Assembly: GCF_000259195.1 (NCBI RefSeq)
Contig: NZ_JH650768.1
Coordinates: forward strand, 1-55,735
From: Pseudomonas donghuensis
GTDB lineage: Bacteria; Pseudomonadota; Gammaproteobacteria; Pseudomonadales; Pseudomonadaceae
DNA: 55,735 nucleotides
Direction: 5' to 3'
Shown here: positions 32,758 to 41,596 of the stretch, piece by piece
How the letters are laid out: each line of letters begins with the position of its first letter
Position numbering within the stretch: the stretch's first letter is position 1
Notes under the pieces: generated by a model
Database searches by the model: none
The model's input: the letters and a program-made list of their open reading frames with translations, nothing else
Told to the model about the DNA's origin: nothing
Position numbers and translations under genes: made by a program

Positions 32758-34800
32758 ATGAAGCCGTTCGCCCCGCCTACCCTGCTGCTCGCCCTGGCTG
32801 CCATCAGTGCCCAGGCCGCCCTGGCAGAGCAGAAAAAAACCTTCAGTCTCGGCGAAATCCAGATTGGCGCCCCGCAGGATGATGCCCTGGCAACCGGCAG
32901 CAGCGTCGTCGAGCTCGAAGACATGCGCCTGCACGACCGTGAAACCGTCGACCGCGCCCTGGCCCTGGCGCCCGGGGTGAACCTCGCCTACATGGGCGGG
33001 CGCGCCGAGCAGGTGGTGTACGTGCGTGGTTTTGACCGTCTGCAGGTACCGGTCTATATCGACGGCATCCCCACCTACGTACCCTACGACGGCAATATCG
33101 ACCTGGGCCGCTTCACCACCTACGACCTGTCGCGCATCGAGGTGGCCAAGGGCTTTGCCTCATTGCTGTACGGCCCAAACACCCTGGGCGGTGCGATCAA
33201 CCTGATTACCCGGCGGCCCACCGAGGCCTTCGAAGGTGAAGTGGGCGGCGGCCTGGAGCTGACCGACCACGGCAACGTCAACGCCTACCGCAGCTATGCC
33301 AACCTCGGCTCCAACCAGGGTGCCTGGTGGATGCAGGGCGGCGTGTCCTATGTTGACTATGACTACACGATGCTGCCGGACGACTTCGAGCCGAGCAACA
33401 ATCAGCAAGGCAACGGCCGCCGCGAAAACAGCAACAAACGTGACGGCAAGTTCAGCTTCAAGCTCGGTTTTACCCCCAACGACACCGACGAGTACGTGCT
33501 CGGCTATGTCCAGCAGGCAGGCCGCAAGGGCCAGCCACCCTACGCCGGCGACCTGCCGGCAAGCGGCCAACGCAAACGCTGGTGGGAGTGGCCGCAATGG
33601 GACAAGACCAGCCTGTTCCTGGCCACCAACACCCGCTTCGGCGAGCACGGCCTGAAAACCCGGGTGTACCGCGACACCTTCAAGAACTCGCTGGAAAGCT
33701 TCGTCTACAACAACGGCAACCCTGGCGCGATGCAGCCGGGTTTTCCGAGCAAGTACGACGATGAGTCCACCGGCTTCTCGGTCGAAGGCGACCTGGCCCT
33801 GAGCCAAAGCAATCGCCTGGGCATCGCCTATCACTTCAAGGAAGACCTGCACCGCTCCCACGATGGCAGCGACCCGCAAACGCACTTTCGCGACCAGACC
33901 CAGTCCATCGCCCTGGAAGACACCCTGCGCCTGAACGAGATTTTCAGCGTGGTCGGCGGCGTCTCGTACAACTACCGCAAAAGCCTGGAGGCCGAGAACT
34001 TCGGCACCAACGCCGCGTCGCCGAGGGTCAAGACCCTGTATGACGAACCCACCGGCAGCGATGATGCGCTCAACAGCCAGTTGGGCCTGTTCATGAACAC
34101 CGGCCCGCTGCTGAACATCGATCACAACGGCCAGGTGCGCCTGACCGTGGCGCGCAAGAGCCGCTTTGCGACCATCAAGGATCGCTACTCGACGCGTTTT
34201 GGCACGGTCATCCCCAGCCCCGACCTGAAATCCGAACGCGCCACCCATTACGAGCTGGGCTACAGCGGTGCGCTGGCGGCGCACTGGGCCCTGGATGCGG
34301 CGCTGTTCGTCAGTAACATCGAAGATTCCATCCAGCAGGTCACCGTCGCCCCGGTAGCCGGTTGCGCTGCACCGTGCGGGCAATACCAGAACATCGCCAA
34401 GGCGCGTAACCAGGGCGTTGAACTGGGCCTGCGCGGTGACCTGGGCAACTGGGAATTGAACACCAGCTACACCTACCTCGATCGCGAAAACCGCAGCAAC
34501 CCCGAGTTGCACCCGATCGACACACCGCGCCACAACCTGTTCGCCTCGGCCAGCCTGAACCTCGATGCCTGGCGCCACACCGCCGGCGTCGAAGCCGCGT
34601 CGCGGCGCTACAACCTGTCCGATGGCAGCCAGATGAGCGGCGGTTACGCGGTGTACAACCTCAAGAGCGGCTACCGCTTCAGCAATGACCTGCGCATCGA
34701 GGCGGGCGTGCGCAACCTGTTCGACCGTCTTTATGCATACAGCGAGGGGTATCCGGAAATTGGCCGCAACTACTTCGTACAGTTCAATGTGCCGCTGTAA
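32758..34800 (+). CDS. TonB-dependent outer-membrane receptor
   Basis: 680 aa with a signal peptide (MKPFAPPTLLLALAAISAQA, cleavage after ALA). Residues 40-150 form the plug (VDRALALAPGVNLAYMGGRA, QVVYVRGFDRLQVPVYIDGI). The rest is a 22-strand barrel with repeated aromatic-ended strands and the closing FVQFNVPL. A TonB-box-like segment is in KKTFSLGEIQI. There is no N-terminal sigma-signalling domain. AAAGGAG is a strong ribosome site. It imports a metal complex or other scarce solute. Two ModE-type operators upstream suggest that molybdate or tungstate level controls it, which would be unusual. It overlaps the next gene by 14 bp. Confidence 0.93.
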   Translation: MKPFAPPTLLLALAAISAQAALAEQKKTFSLGEIQIGAPQDDALATGSSVVELEDMRLHDRETVDRALALAPGVNLAYMGGRAEQVVYVRGFDRLQVPVYIDGIPTYVPYDGNIDLGRFTTYDLSRIEVAKGFASLLYGPNTLGGAINLITRRPTEAFEGEVGGGLELTDHGNVNAYRSYANLGSNQGAWWMQGGVSYVDYDYTMLPDDFEPSNNQQGNGRRENSNKRDGKFSFKLGFTPNDTDEYVLGYVQQAGRKGQPPYAGDLPASGQRKRWWEWPQWDKTSLFLATNTRFGEHGLKTRVYRDTFKNSLESFVYNNGNPGAMQPGFPSKYDDESTGFSVEGDLALSQSNRLGIAYHFKEDLHRSHDGSDPQTHFRDQTQSIALEDTLRLNEIFSVVGGVSYNYRKSLEAENFGTNAASPRVKTLYDEPTGSDDALNSQLGLFMNTGPLLNIDHNGQVRLTVARKSRFATIKDRYSTRFGTVIPSPDLKSERATHYELGYSGALAAHWALDAALFVSNIEDSIQQVTVAPVAGCAAPCGQYQNIAKARNQGVELGLRGDLGNWELNTSYTYLDRENRSNPELHPIDTPRHNLFASASLNLDAWRHTAGVEAASRRYNLSDGSQMSGGYAVYNLKSGYRFSNDLRIEAGVRNLFDRLYAYSEGYPEIGRNYFVQFNVPL

Positions 34801-36088
34801 GGCCTGGCTGCTGGCGCTGGTGCTGGGCTCGGCCAGCTCACAAGCCGCAGCGCCGCAACCGGTGGTGGTGTTGACCAGCTACCCCGAGGAGATGATGACG
34901 CGCTTCGAAGCGGCCTTCGAGCGCGCCAACCCCGGCTATCGCCTGCAGATCCTCTGGCGCCAGGGCTTCGATGCCCTGCCCTATTTGCGTCAAGCGGATC
35001 AAGGCGGTGTCGATGTGTACTGGGCGCCGTCACCGGGCAACTTCAGCCGATTGGCCAAGGATGCTGGCTGGCAGCCGCTGGGTGTCGACCTGCAAGGTTT
35101 GCCGCCACGCCTGGGTGGCATCGCCCTGCGCGATCGCGATGCGTGCTACCAGGCCACGGAACTCGCCGGTTACGGCTTTGCCATCAACCCGGGCGAATTG
35201 CACTCGCTGGGCCTGCGCGCCCCGCGGGACTGGCCGGACCTGCTCGATGCCCGCCTGCGCGGGCGCATCGCCCTGCCCGACCCGGCCCAGGTCGGCTTTG
35301 CCCCGGTGCTGCTGGACATCGTTCTGCAGGCCTACGGCTGGGATAAAGGCTGGGCACTGTGGAGCGAGCTCGCCGGGCAATCGCGGCTGGTCAGCCGCGG
35401 CGGCGCCCTGGTCAGTGACGAGGTGGCCAGCGGGCGCTCGGTGGTGGGGGTGTCGATCGACTTCTTCGTTGCCTCGGCGGTCAGCAACGGCCAGCCGGTC
35501 GAGTTCGTCTATCCCACCCATGGCGGCCTCAACCCGGCGCATATCGCCATCACCCGGACCGCCAAGCAGGTCGAGGGCGCCAGGGCCTTCGTGCGCTTTG
35601 TGTTGTCGCCCGAGGGGCAAACCCTGCTGGCCGATCCGGACATTCGCAAACTGCCGGTGCGCCCCGGCGTCTATGCGCAACTGCCGGCGGATTATCACGA
35701 CCCCTTTGCCGCTGCACGCCAAGGTAGCTATGCCTACGCGAACGACAGTTCGCGCGAACGCCTGGCGCTGATCACCTCACTGTTTGAGCAATGGCTCGGC
35801 CAGCCCCATGAGCAACTCAGCGCCTTGTGGGCGCGGGTGCATGCCGGTGAAGCCCAGGGCCGTGACCTGACCGCCGTGCGCGAGTTCCTCAGCGTGCCGC
35901 CCATCGACGAGGATCAAGCCACCTCAGCCACGCTGCTGGCGCTGTTTGGCCAACGCCAGGATCACGGCATGCTGCGCCAGCCGGTCAGCGATCAGGATGC
36001 GCTGGGCCGTGAGGAAATCGCCTGGCAGTTCCATAGCGCCAGGCAACAGGCGCAAGCCGAGCGCCTGCTTGCGGCCATGGGCCTGTGA
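34787..36088 (+). CDS. Periplasmic solute-binding protein with C-terminal extension
   Basis: 433 aa from the ATG at 34787, which opens a signal peptide (MCRCKAWLLALVLGSASS, cleavage after QAAA) inside the end of the receptor gene. No independent ribosome site is visible, so it is translationally coupled. Residues 25-330 resemble iron/thiamine-type family-1 binding proteins (VVLTSYPEEMMTRFEAAFE, VDVYWAPSPGNF, GRIALPDPAQVGFAPVLLD). The last 100 residues, after about 335, are an extra helical part not seen in such proteins. No ABC permease or ATPase is nearby. It may hand on the ligand of the TonB receptor or act with a transporter elsewhere. Confidence 0.8.
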   Translation: MCRCKAWLLALVLGSASSQAAAPQPVVVLTSYPEEMMTRFEAAFERANPGYRLQILWRQGFDALPYLRQADQGGVDVYWAPSPGNFSRLAKDAGWQPLGVDLQGLPPRLGGIALRDRDACYQATELAGYGFAINPGELHSLGLRAPRDWPDLLDARLRGRIALPDPAQVGFAPVLLDIVLQAYGWDKGWALWSELAGQSRLVSRGGALVSDEVASGRSVVGVSIDFFVASAVSNGQPVEFVYPTHGGLNPAHIAITRTAKQVEGARAFVRFVLSPEGQTLLADPDIRKLPVRPGVYAQLPADYHDPFAAARQGSYAYANDSSRERLALITSLFEQWLGQPHEQLSALWARVHAGEAQGRDLTAVREFLSVPPIDEDQATSATLLALFGQRQDHGMLRQPVSDQDALGREEIAWQFHSARQQAQAERLLAAMGL

Positions 36089-36976
36089 AGCGCTGCGGTC
36101 TCTGGCTGCTGTTTGGCGCACTGCTGAGCCTGAACGCAAGCGCCGAGCCTGCCGCCATCAACCGTGAGGCCTTCGCCCAACCCTTGCCAGGCCTGGATGA
36201 CCCGCAGCAACGGGAGCGTTTCTTCCACGGCCGCAGCCTGTTCCGCCAGGCCTGGGTGATCACCCCCTCGCGGGACGAAGCGGTCGATGGCCTGGGGCCG
36301 TTGTACAACCGCATCAGTTGCATTGCCTGCCACCCGAAAAATGGTCGCGGGCAGGCACCTGCCAGCGAACACGAACCGCTGCGCACGCTGCTGGTCCGCC
36401 TCTCGCTGCCCGGGCGCGACGTCCATGGCGGGCCACTGCCGCATCCGGCCTATGGCGATCAGCTCAACGAGTCGGGGATTCCCGGTGTGGCCGGTGAAGG
36501 CCGGGCGCATGTCCGCTGGCATGCACTTCTACCTCGCGCATCTGGCGCCACCGCCGCGGCGAGGCCTGGACAATCCCGAGGTGCAGCGTGGCGAGCGGCT
36601 GTTCAATGAAGCGGGATGCACCCAGTGCCACCGCCCGCACCTGAGCACAGGGCAGCATCCGCTGTACCCGCTGTTGTCAGCGCGCCAGATCGAGCCCTAC
36701 AGCGACCTGTTGCTGCATGACATGGGCCCAGGCCTGGCCGATGGTCGTGACGATTACCTGGCCACCGGCCGCGAGTGGCGTACCCCGCCGCTGTGGGGGC
36801 TGGGGCTGATCGAGCGGATCAACCCTGGCGCCGGCTACCTGCATGACGGCCGCGCGCGTACGCTTGAGGAGGCGGTGTTGTGGCATGGCGGTGAAGGGGC
36901 TGTGGCGCGGGAGCGGTTCAAGGCGCTGCTGGCTGAGGATCGCCGGGCGTTGCGAGCGTTTTTGCGGTCGCTGTAA
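36085..36976 (+). pseudogene. DUF1111 di-heme oxidoreductase, internal deletion and frameshift
   Basis: The gene starts with GTG at 36085 (4-bp overlap with the binding protein) and a signal peptide (RCGLWLLFGALLSLNASA). The first frame gives CIACH with GRGQAP, as in the N-terminal part of DUF1111 cytochromes, and runs into unrelated sequence after GVAGEGRAHV. From about 36521 the next frame gives FYLAHLAPPPRRG, CTQCH, LLLHDMGPGLAD and EWRTPPLWGLGLIE, the family's C-terminal part. Together they encode roughly 297 residues where I expect about 450-500, so some 150-plus codons are missing and the frame is shifted at 36513-36524. GCATG occurs on both sides (36507 and 36519). Confidence 0.85.
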
Positions 36977-36981
36977 TTTCA

Positions 36982-37046
36982 ATCGCGGGTCAAGCCCGCT
37001 CCCACAGGATTGATGCAGGCCTGTAGGAGCGGGCTTGACCCGCGAT
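36982..37046. repeat. REPIN (two inverted REP sequences)
   Basis: Two 27-bp arms (36982-37008 and 37020-37046) are inverted copies with one difference, each holding GCGGGTCAAGCCCGCTCC. This is the usual P. putida-type repeat. It lies between the decayed oxidoreductase and mexE and may stabilise or end the upstream transcript. Confidence 0.88.
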
Positions 37047-37162
37047 GAGGCCAGATGCCCTCATATCATTCCCAATGATAATAACCTTCGCCCCATTCGA
37101 TTCGTCGTTAATAGTTCCAGATCGCAGAATCCGCCCACTATCAATAAATTGGCGGACTCCCC

Positions 37163-38404
37163 ATGGAACAGTCACTCAAACCTTTGCGTTACCCCCTTGC
37201 TCTATTGGCTGTAGTGGTGATGAGTGCCTGCGGTCGCACCCCGGAGGCCGTGCAGGCACCGGCAGCGACCAAGGTCAGCGTGGCCAAGGTTCTGGAACAA
37301 CCGATCAACGAATGGGACGAGTTCACCGGCCGCCTGGAAGCGCCGGAAACCGTCGAGGTGCGCCCGCGCGTCTCCGGGCAGATCGACCAGGTGGCCTTCA
37401 CCGAAGGCGCCCAGGTGAAAAAAGGCGATCTGTTGTTCCAGATCGACCCACGTCCGTTCCAGGCTGAGGTCCGCCGCCTCGAAGCCCAACTGCAACAAGC
37501 CCGCGCCACCGCCATCCGCAGTGAAAACGAAGCCCAACGTGGCGAGCGCCTGCGCAGCAGCAACGCGATTTCCGCCGAGCTTGCCGAATCGCGCACCAGC
37601 GCCGCCGCCGAAGCCCGCGCCGGAGTCGCCGCAATCCAGGCCCAGCTCGACCTGGCCCGCCTGAACCTGAGCTTTACCCGCGTGACCGCGCCGATCAGCG
37701 GCCGGGTCAGTCGTGCCCAGTTCACTGCCGGCAACATCGTCACTGCCGACGTGACGCCGCTGACCAGCGTGGTCTCCACCGACAAGGTCTACGCCTACTT
37801 CGACGCCGACGAGCGCGTGTACCTCAAGTACACCCAGCTGGCGCGCGATGGCCAGCGCGGCCAGAGCACCCCGGTGTACCTGGGCCTGTCCAACGAAAGC
37901 GGCAACCCGCACCTGGGGCAGATGAACTTCGTCGACAACCAGGTCAACCCCAAGACCGGCACCATCCGTGGCCGCGCGGTGTTCGACAACACAGATGGCC
38001 AGTTCACCCCGGGCCTGTATGCGCGCCTGAAGCTGGTCGGCAGCGCCACCTACTCGGCGGTGCTGATCAACGATGAAGCGGTGGGTACCGACCTTGGCAA
38101 GAAGTTCGTGCTGGTCATGGACAAGGACAACAAGGCCGCCTACCGCGCCGTGGAGCTGGGGCCGAAGCTCGAAGGCCTGCGCATTGTGCGCAACGGCCTG
38201 AGCAAGGATGACCGCATCGTGGTCAAGGGCCTGCAACGGGTACGCCCGGGCTCGCCGGTCGACCCGCAGGACACGCCAATGGCCAGTGACGCAACCATCG
38301 CCGCCCTCGCCCAACAACGTCAGGCACTCGAAGCCAGCACCCAGGGCAAGGTCGTGGTCAACCCCAGCGTAAAACTCGCCAGTGCCTCGGCACCGCGCGG
38401 TTAA
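37163..38404 (+). CDS. mexE: MexE-type RND efflux periplasmic adaptor
   Basis: 413 aa. A lipoprotein signal ends at C23 (VVVMSACG). The adaptor then shows a barrel-sandwich (ETVEVRPRVSGQIDQVAFTE, with its matching half GRVSRAQFTAGNIV), a helical hairpin in between (residues 95-160) and a beta-barrel part with GQMNFVDNQVNPKTGTIRGR. It joins MexF in the inner membrane to the outer-membrane channel. It is 12 bp upstream of mexF. In P. aeruginosa this pump exports chloramphenicol, quinolones, trimethoprim and quorum-sensing precursors and is activated by MexT. No mexT lies next to it here. Confidence 0.93.
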   Translation: MEQSLKPLRYPLALLAVVVMSACGRTPEAVQAPAATKVSVAKVLEQPINEWDEFTGRLEAPETVEVRPRVSGQIDQVAFTEGAQVKKGDLLFQIDPRPFQAEVRRLEAQLQQARATAIRSENEAQRGERLRSSNAISAELAESRTSAAAEARAGVAAIQAQLDLARLNLSFTRVTAPISGRVSRAQFTAGNIVTADVTPLTSVVSTDKVYAYFDADERVYLKYTQLARDGQRGQSTPVYLGLSNESGNPHLGQMNFVDNQVNPKTGTIRGRAVFDNTDGQFTPGLYARLKLVGSATYSAVLINDEAVGTDLGKKFVLVMDKDNKAAYRAVELGPKLEGLRIVRNGLSKDDRIVVKGLQRVRPGSPVDPQDTPMASDATIAALAQQRQALEASTQGKVVVNPSVKLASASAPRG

Positions 38405-38416
38405 GGGATCAGTCCG

Positions 38417-41400
38417 ATGAATTTTTCCAAGTTTTTTATTACCCGGCCGATTTTCGCCGCGGTGCTGTCGCTGCTGATCCTGATCGCCGGCAGCATCTCG
38501 CTGTTCCAGCTGCCGATCAGCGAATACCCGGAAGTGGTGCCGCCCACCGTGGTGGTGCGCGCCAACTTCCCCGGCGCCAACCCCAAAGTGATCGGCGAGA
38601 CCGTCGCCGCGCCGCTTGAGCAGGCGATTACCGGGGTGGAGAACATGCTCTACATGTCCTCGCAGTCCACCGCCGACGGCAAGCTGACCCTGACCATCAC
38701 CTTTGCCCTGGGCACTGACCTGGACAACGCCCAGGTGCAGGTGCAGAACCGCGTGACCCGCACCCAGCCCAAGCTGCCCGAGGAAGTGACGCGCATCGGT
38801 ATCACCGTCGACAAGGCCTCGCCCGACCTGACCATGGTCGTGCACCTGACCTCGCCGGACAACCGTTACGACATGCTCTACCTGTCCAACTACGCCATCC
38901 TTAACATCAAGGACGAACTGGCCCGCCTGGGCGGTGTCGGTGACGTGCAGCTGTTCGGCATGGGCGACTACTCGCTGCGGGTCTGGCTCGACCCGAACAA
39001 GACCGCCTCGCGCAACCTGACCGCCAGCGACGTGGTTGCGGCCATTCGCGAGCAGAACCGCCAGGTGGCTGCCGGCCAACTGGGTGCGCCGCCTGCGCCA
39101 GGGGCCACCAGCTTCCAGCTGTCGGTCAACACCCAGGGCCGCCTGGTCAGTGAGGAAGAGTTCGAGAACATCATCATTCGCTCGGGTGCCGATGGCGAAA
39201 TCACTCGCCTGAAAGACATTGCCCGGGTCGAGCTCGGCTCCAGCCAGTACGCCCTGCGTTCGCTGCTGAACAACCAGCCGGCGGTGGCCATCCCGATCTT
39301 CCAGCGTCCTGGCTCCAACGCCATCGAGATCTCCGACGAGGTCCGGGGGAAAATGGCCGAGCTGAAGAAGGACTTCCCCGAAGGCATGGACTACAGCATC
39401 GTCTATGACCCGACGGTGTTCGTCCGCGGCTCGATCGAAGCGGTGGTGCATACCCTGTTCGAGGCGCTGATCCTGGTGGTGCTGGTGGTCATCCTGTTCC
39501 TGCAGACCTGGCGCGCCTCGATCATCCCGTTGGTGGCCGTGCCGGTATCCTTGATCGGTACCTTCGCGGTCATGCACCTGTTCGGCTTCTCGCTCAACGC
39601 CCTGTCGCTGTTCGGCCTGGTACTGGCCATCGGGATCGTGGTCGACGACGCCATCGTTGTGGTGGAGAACGTCGAACGTAACATCGGCCTGGGCCTCAAG
39701 CCCCTGGAAGCCACGCAAAAGGCCATGAGCGAAGTGACCGGGCCGATCATCGCCACGGCGCTGGTGCTGTGCGCGGTGTTCGTGCCGGCAGCGTTCATTT
39801 CCGGCCTTACCGGGCAGTTCTACAAGCAGTTCGCCCTGACCATCGCCATTTCGACGGTGATCTCGGCCTTCAACTCCCTGACCCTGTCGCCGGCCCTGGC
39901 CGCGGTACTGCTCAAGGAGCATCACGCACCGAAGGACCGCTTCTCGAAAGTACTCGAACGCCTGCTCGGTGGCTGGCTGTTCGGCCCGTTCAACCGCTTC
40001 TTCGACCGTGCCAGCCATGGCTACGTCGGCGCGGTCGGCCGGGTCATCCGCAGCAGCGGCATCGCCCTGTTCGTCTATGGCGGCCTGATCATCATGACCT
40101 GGCTGGGCTTCTCCTCGACGCCGACCGGTTTCGTCCCGGCGCAAGACAAGCAGTACCTGGTGGCCTTCGCGCAACTGCCGGATGCCGCCAGCCTCGACCG
40201 CACGGAAGCGGTGATCAAGAAGATGAGCGAGATCGCCCTCAAGCAACCCGGCGTAGCCGACTCGGTGGCCTTCCCGGGCCTGTCGATCAACGGCTTCACC
40301 AACAGCCCGAACAGCGGCATCGTGTTCACCCCGCTCAAGCCGTTCGATGAGCGCAAGGACCCGAGCCAGTCGGCCGCCGCGATTGCCGCCGCACTGAACG
40401 CGCAGTTCGCCGACATCGAAGACGCCTACATTGCGATCTTCCCGCCGCCGCCGGTACAGGGCCTGGGCACCATCGGTGGTTTCCGCCTGCAGATCGAAGA
40501 CCGTGGCAACCTGGGTTATGAAGCGCTGTACAAGGAAACCCAGAACATCATCGCCAAGAGCCACAACGTGCCGGAACTGGCCGGGCTGTTCACCAGCTAC
40601 CAGGTCAACGTGCCACAGGTCGATGCCGCCATCGACCGCGAGAAGGCCAAGACCCACGGTGTCGCCATCAGCGATATCTTCGACACCCTGCAGATCTACC
40701 TGGGTTCGTTGTACGCCAACGACTTCAACCGCTTTGGCCGCACCTACCAGGTCAACGTCCAGGCCGAGCAGCAGTTCCGCCTCGAAGCCGAGCAGATCGG
40801 CCAGCTCAAGGTGCGCAACAACCAGGGCGAGATGATCCCGCTGGCGACCTTCATCAAGGTCAGTGACACCTCGGGGCCGGACCGTGTCATGCACTACAAC
40901 GGCTTCATCACCGCCGAGATCAATGGTGCCGCAGCGCCCGGCTACAGTTCCGGGCAAGCGGAAAAGGCCATCGAGAAGCTGCTCAAGGAAGAACTGCCCA
41001 ACGGCATGACCTTCGAATGGACGGAGCTTACCTACCAGCAGATCCTCGCCGGTAACACCGCGCTGTTCGTCTTCCCGCTCTGCGTGCTGCTGGCCTTCCT
41101 GGTGCTGGCCGCCCAGTACGAAAGCTGGAGCCTGCCGCTGGCGGTGATCCTGATCGTGCCGATGACCCTGCTGTCGGCGATCACCGGGGTGATCCTGTCC
41201 GGTGGCGACAACAACATCTTCACCCAGATCGGCTTGATCGTACTGGTGGGGCTGGCGTGCAAGAACGCCATCCTGATCGTCGAGTTCGCCAAGGACAAAC
41301 AGGCCGAAGGCCTCGACCCGCTGGCCGCGGTACTGGAAGCCTGCCGCCTGCGTCTGCGGCCGATCCTGATGACCTCGATCGCCTTCATCATGGGTGTGGT

Positions 41401-41596
41401 GCCGCTGGTGTTCTCTTCCGGTGCCGGTGCCGAAATGCGTCATGCCATGGGTGTGGCGGTGTTCTCCGGGATGATCGGGGTGACCTTCTTCGGTCTGCTG
41501 CTGACGCCGGTGTTCTTTGTCCTGATCCGCCGTTACGTGGAACGCAGCGAGGCCCGCAAAGCGGCGCGTGCGCTGAAGCTGGAGAGTCATGCATGA
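38417..41596 (+). CDS. mexF: MexF-type RND efflux pump
   Basis: 1059 aa, close to the 1062 of P. aeruginosa MexF, which it matches over long blocks as I remember that protein. It begins MNFSKFFITRPIFAAVLSLL. The proton-relay Asp pair is in GIVVDDAIVVVENVER (helix 4), with Lys in helix 10 (VGLACKNAILIVEFAKD). The binding-pocket region has NGFTNSPNSGIVF and PPPPVQGLGT. Twelve membrane segments and two large periplasmic loops are visible. It overlaps oprN by 4 bp. Drug export by proton antiport is inferred from the family. Confidence 0.96.
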   Translation: MNFSKFFITRPIFAAVLSLLILIAGSISLFQLPISEYPEVVPPTVVVRANFPGANPKVIGETVAAPLEQAITGVENMLYMSSQSTADGKLTLTITFALGTDLDNAQVQVQNRVTRTQPKLPEEVTRIGITVDKASPDLTMVVHLTSPDNRYDMLYLSNYAILNIKDELARLGGVGDVQLFGMGDYSLRVWLDPNKTASRNLTASDVVAAIREQNRQVAAGQLGAPPAPGATSFQLSVNTQGRLVSEEEFENIIIRSGADGEITRLKDIARVELGSSQYALRSLLNNQPAVAIPIFQRPGSNAIEISDEVRGKMAELKKDFPEGMDYSIVYDPTVFVRGSIEAVVHTLFEALILVVLVVILFLQTWRASIIPLVAVPVSLIGTFAVMHLFGFSLNALSLFGLVLAIGIVVDDAIVVVENVERNIGLGLKPLEATQKAMSEVTGPIIATALVLCAVFVPAAFISGLTGQFYKQFALTIAISTVISAFNSLTLSPALAAVLLKEHHAPKDRFSKVLERLLGGWLFGPFNRFFDRASHGYVGAVGRVIRSSGIALFVYGGLIIMTWLGFSSTPTGFVPAQDKQYLVAFAQLPDAASLDRTEAVIKKMSEIALKQPGVADSVAFPGLSINGFTNSPNSGIVFTPLKPFDERKDPSQSAAAIAAALNAQFADIEDAYIAIFPPPPVQGLGTIGGFRLQIEDRGNLGYEALYKETQNIIAKSHNVPELAGLFTSYQVNVPQVDAAIDREKAKTHGVAISDIFDTLQIYLGSLYANDFNRFGRTYQVNVQAEQQFRLEAEQIGQLKVRNNQGEMIPLATFIKVSDTSGPDRVMHYNGFITAEINGAAAPGYSSGQAEKAIEKLLKEELPNGMTFEWTELTYQQILAGNTALFVFPLCVLLAFLVLAAQYESWSLPLAVILIVPMTLLSAITGVILSGGDNNIFTQIGLIVLVGLACKNAILIVEFAKDKQAEGLDPLAAVLEACRLRLRPILMTSIAFIMGVVPLVFSSGAGAEMRHAMGVAVFSGMIGVTFFGLLLTPVFFVLIRRYVERSEARKAARALKLESHA

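Noticed and set aside
33160..34578. 472-codon minus-strand frame inside the TonB receptor gene
   Set aside because: Shadow of the receptor, rich in Val, Ala and Gln with no recognisable domain.
37100..37135. Possible MexT box before mexE (ATTC-N5-GTCGTT)
   Set aside because: Only part of the consensus as I recall it is matched, and the last segment fails; not enough to call.
37202..41590. 1462-codon open frame on the minus strand opposite mexE-mexF
   Set aside because: It mirrors the codon positions of two well-recognised genes in GC-rich DNA, has a His/Gln/Gly/Asp-skewed composition and no domain or ribosome site; it is a codon-bias artefact.
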